In this document: positions 1 through 8,200 of the stretch, piece after piece
Layout of the letters: each line of letters opens with the position of its first letter
Position numbering within the stretch: the first letter of the stretch is position 1
The notes under the pieces: model-generated
What the model saw: the letters and a program-made list of their open reading frames with translations, nothing else
Told to the model about the DNA's origin: nothing
Databases searched by the model: none
Translations under genes and position numbers: made by a program
Source: Podospora pseudocomata
Taxonomy: Eukaryota; Ascomycota; Sordariomycetes; Sordariales; Podosporaceae
Reading direction: 5' to 3'
Length of the DNA: 64,000 nucleotides
Assembly (NCBI RefSeq): GCF_035222375.1
Contig: NW_026946363.1
Location: forward strand, 3,906,001 to 3,970,000

Positions 1-57
1 AGTGATTGTGCCGATATTGACAGCGACACCGACAGCACGGTTGTGGGAGGAGCACTA

Positions 58-350
58 ACTAGGTTTGAGGGCTTCACCGGCAGTTGCAAAGGTAGGTGAG
101 GGAACTGAGGGCGGACGTGAGACCTTTTTTTGCATATAACCGTACTTTACATAATTGTATCTTACACAAACATTTCATCACAGCACGAAACCCCACCACA
201 TCGCTGATCTGTTTGGAGCCCAGAGCTTCACCGAGCTTCAGCTCGAGCTCTGGGAACTCTGACCCTCCCTTCATCAACATGATGGAGCCATATTCAGGCA
301 CCCGCTCCAAAAACTCCAGCATTAACCTTGCCAAATCATAATTTCCGTCG
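58..350 (-). CDS. possible partial gene off the left edge (unidentified)
   Basis: On the minus strand an open stretch from about 345 down to 150 translates to a protein-like sequence containing LARLMLEFLERVPEYGS and GSEFPELELKLGEALG, with amphipathic helix spacing and no low complexity. A GTAAGA donor-like site lies near 163-168 and a pyrimidine-rich acceptor ending in AG near 58-66, so the frame could continue off the left edge. A second minus-strand open frame at 392-673 (with an internal ATG near 527) could be an upstream exon, but I found no splice join that keeps both in frame. If real, it would be divergent from DPH6. I do not recognise the family. The plus strand over the first 110 bases also reads open as an acidic tail, so the strand is uncertain. 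Confidence 0.25.
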
Positions 351-590
351 TACTGCTATTTTTATGCCAAAATCCGTGCCCGGAGGAAATTTCACAAGTT
401 TATTCCCCCAAAATAGTGGGGATGGTGGACCACGTCTGTGTTGTCTCGGTCCACGATAGTAGTCTGAAGATCCACATTCCAAGTCTCGACCGACGCTTTG
501 GCTTTTGTTGCTGGAGCCCGACTCATCTCGTCACTCTCACGATAGTAGAAGAAGGTCCACTCCATCGCGATAGCCCCAAGAAGAAAACAA

Positions 591-620
591 GATAACCCGA
601 TAACCCGATAACCCGATAAC
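591..620. repeat. 8-bp tandem repeat in the DPH6 leader
   Basis: The unit gataaccc is repeated about 3.75 times without interruption and ends 25 bp before the DPH6 start codon. It therefore lies in the 5' leader or core promoter. It is not the telomere unit of filamentous fungi (TTAGGG). Confidence 0.85.
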
Positions 621-645
621 AAGCCCGCCCTATCATTTCCCCAAT

Positions 646-2994
646 ATGGCAACCACACCGTCACCGTCATCACAGGCGGAGAGGCTGAACGTAATCGCCC
701 TCATCTCCGGCGGCAAGGACTCTTTCTATTCCCTGCTTCACTGCCGGGAGAACGGCCACCGGGTCGTGGCCTTGGCTAACCTCTTCCCCTCCGCCGCGGG
801 AGCGGGAACCGGCACAGGCCGGACAAGCCCATCGTCTTCCGTATCCGACGATGCGGCCCCACCTCCCGGAGCTACCATCCCTGATCAAGAGGAAGAGGAC
901 CTCAACAGCCACATGTACCAAACCGTGGGCCACAGCATCATCCCCCTCTACGCCGAAGCCACCGGCATCCCCCTCTACCGGAAGGCCATCAGCTCCTACG
1001 GTGCGACCCAGCACGGGAAGGATTACTCGCACTATGTCTCCACTCCGGAGGAGGTCAAAGAGAGGAAGCATGACGAGACGGAGTCGATGTTTTTTTTGCT
1101 CAAGGGGATCAGGCAGAGGCATCCAGAGGTGAATGCGGTTTGTGCGGGGGCGATTCTCAGCACGTATCAGCGGACGAGGGTTGAGTCGGTGGCTGTGAGG
1201 TTGGGGTTGACGCCTTTGGCGTACTTGTGGAAGTTTCCTACTTTGCCTGCTAGTCCGGGGAGTGATGATGGGCAGCTGTTGCTGGATATGGAGCAGGTCG
1301 GGTTGGAGGCGAGGATTATAAAGGTTGCGAGCGGGGGGTTGGAGGAGGGTGATTTGTGGGTTAATGTTGCCAGTAGGGAGGGAAAGAACAAGGTGGAGAG
1401 GGGGATGAAGAAGTATGTTTTTGGGGGACGGTTGGATGAGGGGGCCGTGATTGGGGAAGGAGGTGAGTTTGAGACGTTGGTTGTGGATGGGCCGGGGGGT
1501 TTGTTTAAGAAGAGGGTTGTGGTTGAGGAGGAGGGGAGGAGGGTGGTGAGGGAGGGTGGGGGGACAGCTTGGCTGAGTATCACCGGGGCGAGGTTAGAGG
1601 TGAAGGAGGAGTTGAGGCATGGGAAAATCAGGGTGCCTGAGATGTGGGATGACAAGTTTCAGGCTATCCTTGATACTTTGGCATCGAATGATGAACTGCC
1701 AATACAGGATCTGAGTCTTGAAGACGGTCAAGGCAACACCGACGCTGCCCTTCCCGACCTCACCAAGCTCCAACCCTCCAACATCCAGCACCTAATATTC
1801 ACCTCCATCGATCACCCATCCGTTCAAGACGAAACAACCTCCGTCACCACCCTCATCGAGGCTTACCTCGCCTCCAAATCCCTCCCCTCAACCGTCATCC
1901 TCTCCACCACCATTCTCCTCCGCAACATGTCCGACTTTACCACCATAAACCCCATCTACGGCTCCCTATTCCCCTTCCCTAACCCCCCGTCCCGAGTTTG
2001 CATCTCCTGCGGGGATCTGCTCCCCAAAGGCATCAACATCGTTATCGCCCTAGCCCTCTCGGCCACCCCAGACATCCAAAGAGATGGCCTCCACGTCCAG
2101 AGCAGATCCTACTGGGCACCGGCCAACATCGGCCCCTATTCCCAAGCAATCACCACCCCTCTGTTTCCCAACTCCCAAGCAAAAGCAGTCAGGATCGCGG
2201 GTCAGATCCCCCTCATCCCAGCAACCATGACCCTTCCCCCACCAGAAGAAGACCTCAACACACAACTCGTCCTCTCCCTACAGCACCTCTTCCGAATCGG
2301 AGTCGAAACCGGCGTGCAGCTGTTCTCCTCGGGAGTGGCCTTCTTCCCTCGCTCCTCCTCCGGGAACATGCAAGAAAAGGTCAAACTTGCAGCCAAAGTT
2401 TGGGAGTTGGCACATGCACTCCCCAAAAGTGAGAATGATGATGATGATGAGGAGGAGGAGGAGGATGAGGATGAAGATGGTCCAGATATTTGGGATAGGA
2501 AATATAACTCGGCTTATACCTCGTTTGCCTCGGCCGGCCAGGCCACCCACAGGCTGCGGCTCCCAGATTGGAGCGCGGTAAAGACCAAAACTACCATTCC
2601 GCCTGTCTTTGTGGCTGAGGTGGAGGAGTTGCCTAGGGGAAGTGGAGTGGAGTGGCAGGGTCATCTTGGGATTGCCTCTGCTGGGGAAGATAGTGTGGAG
2701 ATTGTGAAAAGGGGGGAGAGTATCTGGCAGGTTGTGGTGGAGGAGAGGTTTGTTCAGACTGTGGTTGTTGAGGGGTTGGATAGAGACAGTGTTGATGAGG
2801 GTGTTGGGGCGGTGGTGAAGGAGTTGGAGGGGAGGTGGTTGGTGCCTGTTGTTACTTATTTGGATAAGGGGTTTGAGTACAGATTGGGCGAGGAAGTGAA
2901 GGGGTTGGTTGTGCCGTGTAGGAGTTTGTGGGATGGGAAGGGGGAGAGGGTGGGGATGGTGAGGGTTTGGGAAGGGGTTTTGAGGGAGGATTGA
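646..2994 (+). CDS. DPH6: diphthine--ammonia ligase, fused to two YjgF/RidA-like domains
   Basis: Single-exon protein of 782 residues. The family carries out the last step of diphthamide synthesis on elongation factor 2, an ATP-dependent amidation of diphthine in the cytosol. The N-terminal domain has the PP-loop SGGKDS at about residues 21-26 and extends to about residue 270 (ATP-binding, adenine nucleotide alpha-hydrolase fold). Two C-terminal endoribonuclease L-PSP/YjgF-like segments follow: one begins near residue 489 (YWAPANIGPYSQAI) and the second near residue 630 (SFASAGQATHRLRL). They are joined by an acidic run of Asp/Glu around residues 597-612. This three-part layout and the length are usual for fungal Dph6. 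The chosen ATG is the first in frame and sits just after the gataaccc repeat. Codon choice changes from C-rich to G-rich third positions along the gene, without a break in frame. Confidence 0.93.
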   Translation: MATTPSPSSQAERLNVIALISGGKDSFYSLLHCRENGHRVVALANLFPSAAGAGTGTGRTSPSSSVSDDAAPPPGATIPDQEEEDLNSHMYQTVGHSIIPLYAEATGIPLYRKAISSYGATQHGKDYSHYVSTPEEVKERKHDETESMFFLLKGIRQRHPEVNAVCAGAILSTYQRTRVESVAVRLGLTPLAYLWKFPTLPASPGSDDGQLLLDMEQVGLEARIIKVASGGLEEGDLWVNVASREGKNKVERGMKKYVFGGRLDEGAVIGEGGEFETLVVDGPGGLFKKRVVVEEEGRRVVREGGGTAWLSITGARLEVKEELRHGKIRVPEMWDDKFQAILDTLASNDELPIQDLSLEDGQGNTDAALPDLTKLQPSNIQHLIFTSIDHPSVQDETTSVTTLIEAYLASKSLPSTVILSTTILLRNMSDFTTINPIYGSLFPFPNPPSRVCISCGDLLPKGINIVIALALSATPDIQRDGLHVQSRSYWAPANIGPYSQAITTPLFPNSQAKAVRIAGQIPLIPATMTLPPPEEDLNTQLVLSLQHLFRIGVETGVQLFSSGVAFFPRSSSGNMQEKVKLAAKVWELAHALPKSENDDDDEEEEEDEDEDGPDIWDRKYNSAYTSFASAGQATHRLRLPDWSAVKTKTTIPPVFVAEVEELPRGSGVEWQGHLGIASAGEDSVEIVKRGESIWQVVVEERFVQTVVVEGLDRDSVDEGVGAVVKELEGRWLVPVVTYLDKGFEYRLGEEVKGLVVPCRSLWDGKGERVGMVRVWEGVLRED

Positions 2995-5269
2995 TGGGGA
3001 AAAGATATACATTGGGTAGAAGTGTGGACGGAGGGATGGGATATGAATGCTATTTTTTATGACTTCTAGATGCACGACGGGTCTATAGAGGTAAAAGTTG
3101 AACGAGTAATGTGTCAATGTGTTCATGTGTTAATGTGCTGATTGGTGGCTGGAATGAGCAGCTTCCTCATCACCAGATGGAAGGAGCAAACCCAGGGCTG
3201 GCACCTGCCTACAATACCCTCGTCTGATGTTGGTGCCTTCCCACATCAAAGTACACTTGACCACCTATACCTTCCTCTTCTCAGGTCATGGTTGTCATAA
3301 TTGGCAGTCACGACACACAACATCAAGTCCATGATTTTGTGGCACACCTCACCTGGTGTTGTTCATGACTTGTTCTCCACCATGGCGATTTTGTATACCT
3401 AGTCTCCGCTCATTGAAGTTGGGTGAGGGGGGCCAGCCTACCATTGATGCCGACAAATCTAGCACGGATAGACATCCTACCTATGTTAACACCTCCCCGC
3501 TGACTTGGATCGTGTGGCCTGAAGTATCTTCACCGCACGAGGGGTTTCGAGTGTGTTACAAAACATGTGTATGACCTCTCGGCATGGTCATTCCCACCCG
3601 CAATGTCAATGAACATGATGCGCGGCTGCCCGAGAGGATGAGGCAAGGACAAACTACTTATATATCGGGTCCGGGGCCCTCTAGTTTTACCTCCTGCCCT
3701 GTATCTATACCTCAGGCCATTCAGATTCCTATGTCCGGCAGCATCGTATTTCGTGGCTTGATCCTACCTTGGACTATCACCTACCTTTCTATTTATGCTA
3801 CGGAACTTGCTACCAACCATCGTGGCCAGCCACCCAATGCCTACCAATGTTTACTGAATCTTTAACAGCCAGAACGGTATGGAGGCATGACCTAAAGAGT
3901 GCCACTACATTGATTCGAAAACCAACGTGACATGTGACAAGGTCTCTTCGAGATTTGACCCTGCCACGAAAGCTCACATTCGAGAGTTCCACTTTGAAGA
4001 CAATCGTAAGCTAGAAGAGGCACTCGAGAGTTTACCCTCAGGCATGGAGCAGATCAACGCAGAATACAACACATGGGGGGAAATCTTTCCGAAGTCAACC
4101 TCCCCGAGAAAGTGTGCCTGAAAATGAACCTCTGGAAAGAGAAAGGCCTCGCACAAGACACCGCCACTGACGCAAGGAGGCCCAGGACGATCCAGAGCTG
4201 CGAAGGGAAGAGAAACCCAGCACAAAGCGCCGCCACAGAGATAAGCCGACCACTCGCGACGATCTAGAGCCTCCGAGAGAAGAAAGGGCCCACAGAGAAG
4301 ACCGTCACAGAACCAAGTAGGATGCGCGGTATCCTGGCGTAAGAGATTCCATCTCGACGCCAAGTTCTTCTCGGGAGAAGAAAGTCAGGCCAGTTCCCAT
4401 GTACATCGAGAATCCGGAGTACTTTGGACACCTTTGATACCCCCGGAAGTGCGGAGCACTTTGTCGTAAGTGGCTACTGATCATCGCAATGGTAGGAAAT
4501 ATAGAAACGGTGGTGGGTTGCAAACGAGAAAGTAGAGCCGGATGCGGTTTGGACGAACAGGAATTTTTTTTGATTTTAAGAGGTCTCAGATTGCTAGTCA
4601 GCTGCATAGAGACGAGGAATAGTAAAGAGATAGCTTGGAAAAATATGATGTTGAGCTGATCTCGATATAGAGTTGCTTCGAAGATATTCTTGATAACTGT
4701 GACTGGTTATGGAGCTTTGATTTCTCTGCAGTTCAAGCAGCTGTATGGTATTTGATAGTTCTCATTCATAATAATGAAAATCAAATAAAATCTCTTGATC
4801 ATCTTCCAAGGCCTGTTCTTCTTTTAAAAAGGCGTAGGTTGATAATAATTACGACATAAGTGGTCGTGTTTGTTGGTGTGTTTGGCAAAGGTTTGTTGCC
4901 TTCCATGCTTGGCTTCGGGGTTAGTCACGCGGCGGCAGGAGGAAAGAGGAAAGAGGGCGCCTGCATGATGTTTGAGGCTGACCAGTTTTTGTTGGCCGTT
5001 GAGGCACCCGCGCTATTGGTGCACAGCTTGCAGCTTTGTTGATCCAGAGCCTCATCCCGTCGTCTGCGCAGCAGCTGCAGCTGGCGTAAGTCTTCACCGC
5101 TGCAGCCTGGAAATCTGCCTAGTCACGAGCGGATCCCTCTTTTCAACTTCATCTCTGTTTTCCATCTTATTTCATTCATATCTTCATCGCAACCACTCAC
5201 TCAAGGTTTTTGGCTTCATTTCCTACCATACCTTTCCGGCCCGGATAACCCCCGCACATAAATTCACAC
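2995..5269. other. intergenic region, 2.3 kb
   Basis: No intact gene is visible. The first part is the 3' flank of DPH6. Positions 3,900-4,320 hold a possible decayed coding relic, listed separately. The last 600 bp before the AAA gene is AT-richer (4,740-4,860) and then pyrimidine-rich (5,130-5,230), as expected of a promoter and leader. Confidence 0.6.
3927..4318 (+). pseudogene. possible decayed Arg/Glu-rich repeat coding relic
   Basis: Two overlapping plus-strand frames look protein-like. 3927-4121 encodes 64 residues (FHFEDNRKLEEALESL). From about 4012 to 4318 another frame reads a charged sequence made of loosely repeated units of about 21-24 residues, for example QPPRESVPENEPLERER, then PELRREEKPSTKRRHRDK, then LEPPREERAHREDRHRTK. 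This second frame is broken by one TGA, at about 4198 or just before. The alternating Arg/Glu repeat resembles disordered tails of fungal proteins. It could be a dead gene, an intron-bearing gene I cannot join, or chance. The family is not recognised. Confidence 0.25.
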
Positions 5270-8200
5270 ATGGCCCCAATCATGGACGACAACCCCTCCT
5301 CCACCAACCCCAACCACCCTGAATCCTCAGAATCTGAGTACGATGGATCATTCATGTCGACACCCGTCGAAGCAGACACGGATTCGTCCGACGATAAGAA
5401 GCTGACCATCAGCAAGGTCGTCGTGGTGGAAGTTTCCCCATCGCCGGACACCGATAACGCCACTCAAACCATTAACCCACCCACAAGCAGGCCACTGTTG
5501 GACATATCAGACCCAGAATCTGTTATCAAGGCCGCCAAACTGATTGCGACCTTTGCGAATGAGATCGAGAGACTGGGCGGTGTCAAGTTTCTGGAGGATC
5601 TCGAGAAGATCAGAAACAATCAAACACCACCGAAATCAAACACAGACCCACCAAGTACCTCCATATCTGCCGATCCAGAGAATCCAAAGCCCGAGGAAGC
5701 CAGTGGAAGCCAATATGGCACCTCCCAAGCCCAGGAGACCAAGGAAGCCCACACCAGCACAGCCACGGGTGAGACCGTTGCCATCAAGGACCACGACGTT
5801 CCCGCAAAGGCAGAAGAAGTCACTGCCAAGGATCAGGCGGTTCAAGCAGCGCCTCCTGAGAAGGAGAAATCCTCCCCAGAAGAATCCCCGGCGAAGGATG
5901 ATGACACAGAAGGTGCCAGGGAGTCTTCCAAGGAAGACCCTCCTAAGGACGCTTCTCTAGACACCACGACAGAGAAGAAAGATCAGGAATCCTCCGTAGA
6001 AGATGGCAAAGAGGATGGCAAGGAAGATGTAACTCCGGAGGGCATAGAAAAGAAGGACGAACCCCAGAAGGATGAAAGCCCAAAGGAGGAATCTAAGGCG
6101 GAGTCCACTGATGATGATCCCAAAGAGACTGATAGTGAAGTCAAGGAGGAAGGGACTAAGGAGGAGGAGGGGGAGGCGAAGGAGAGCGACGTTAAGGATG
6201 AGGCCAAGGAAGGAGAGACCAAAGAGGGCGAGGCAAAGGAAGAGACGACAGATGAGAACAAGCCAGAGGAAGCCAAGGAGGAGGCTAAGGAGGAGGCCAA
6301 GGAGGAAACCCCAGAAGAAGTCAGGCAAGAACCCCCACCAGCGCCGGCGCCCGCTCCGTTACCTTTGCCCGATCCTCCACACGACCCTTTCAAAGGTGTC
6401 AGAGCCGACCCCACCGAAACAGAAGAGATACCCTTGGATGCCAACGGAAAACCAAAGCCGAGCGCCAGCCGGCCGGGTATGCCCATTCTTCCCGCCCTTG
6501 GTCGGAGATGGGTGGCTAAGGAATCTGACGGCGTCGAATTGTTGGCCCCTGAAAAGGAATGGGAGCGCCGCAAAAAGGAACTGGGCGAGAAGAGCTTAGC
6601 AATTGACCAGCTCATGGCCATGGTTGGTCTTGAACAAGTCAAGTCAGAATTTCTTGCCGTCAAGTCTACCATTGATGCGGCAAAGAACAGAAGAGGGATG
6701 CTTCGAAGACAAGAGTTCAATCTTGCGCTGATCGGCAATCCGGGAACGGGCAAGAAGACGCTGACGACTATCTACAGGACTTTGCTCAAGGAATGCGCCG
6801 CATGGTCTTCTGTCAACAGCCCGCACAATGAAAAGCGGTCCGGATTTGACTTTCAGGCGGACAAGGATATTGAAGGTTTCCATCTGGTGCTAAACAACTA
6901 CGGCGAGAACTCCAAGGTCTTTGTCTTTATCGACTCCATCGAGGGGATGACGGGTTCCCTCAGGGCAGACCTCTTGTACACACTGGACCGTCATGCCGAG
7001 CGTCTTCGGCTGGTGGTTGTCATTGCTGGTACCGAGACGGCGATGAACAAGCTTTTGGCTTCGCGACCGAGCGGAAGATGGCAGTTTCCTCGACGGTTGA
7101 CGATTAAGGATTACGATGACGAACAACTGCGTCTGATCTTTCTCCAGATGGTCCGACACAATGGGTTCACCATCGAAGGGGGGGAGACTGGGCCGTATCC
7201 TCGTATTGTGGCCAAACGGGTTGCTCGGAACCGAGAGTCTGGTGGTTTCGCCAACGCCTATGATCTCGTGCTGGCTTGGGAGAAAATACTGGACCGACAG
7301 GCGGCAAGGCTTGACCTGGAGCACGCGGCGTGGAAGGCTGCCGAGGACAAGCGAGCCGAAGAGTGGGAGGCGGCGCTGGAAAAGAAGCGTGCTAACCTGA
7401 GAGAGCTGCTCAAGGAGAATCAGTCTCTGCAGGCAACTGAGGAGTGGTTGACAGAAGAGCTAGAGGTCGCGACTCAAAAGCTGGAAAAAAAGCAGCAAGA
7501 GCGAGAGCACTTGAAAGAGAAGGCGCTCTCCTCGAGCGAGTCATCAGTCACCGAGCCCAAGGATGTCGAGAAGCCTGAGGAAGCCGTCAAGACCGAAGCG
7601 GTTGCTCAGCCTACAGAAGTTCTCAAGACTGAAGAGCCTGCCCAGACCGAGGCCGTGGAAAAGGCTGTCGAACCTGAGACCGAGGCTGTGGAGGTTGAGG
7701 GAGAAGGTCTTAGGACTGTGGAAGAAGGCGTCAAACCTGTGGAAGAAGATGTCAAGCCTGTGAAAGAAGACGTCAAGCGCGATCAGGGAGGTGTCAAACC
7801 TGAGTCTGAAGCTGTGAAAGTCGGGGAAGAAGGCGCCGACACCAACCAAGGAGGTGTCAAACCCACAGGAGAAGATGTCGAACCTGAGAAGGAAGGCGTC
7901 AAATCCGCGAAGGAAAAGGTTGATCCGGAGAAAGAAGAAGTCAAATCTGCAGAAGAAGAGGCTACACCCAAGCAGGAAGCTGCAAATTCCGAACCAGAAG
8001 ACGTTGGAAAGGATGCCAAAGTTGACAAAGAAGATCCCAAGGAGAAACAACGCGTGCTGAGCCCAGAAGAGGTTGAGATTGCCGCTAAGATCGAGGAGCT
8101 TAAGAAGGCAATCGAGGAGGGCGAGGAGATGTTGTCTAGCCTGGTTGAGTACAAGAACTGCAGGGGCCAGGAGATCACCGCTCGTTTGATTAAGTTGTTG

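Noticed and set aside
5983-6753. serine-rich antisense frames within the AAA gene
   Set aside because: They are complements of the Lys/Glu-rich codons; long open frames on both strands are expected from that composition.
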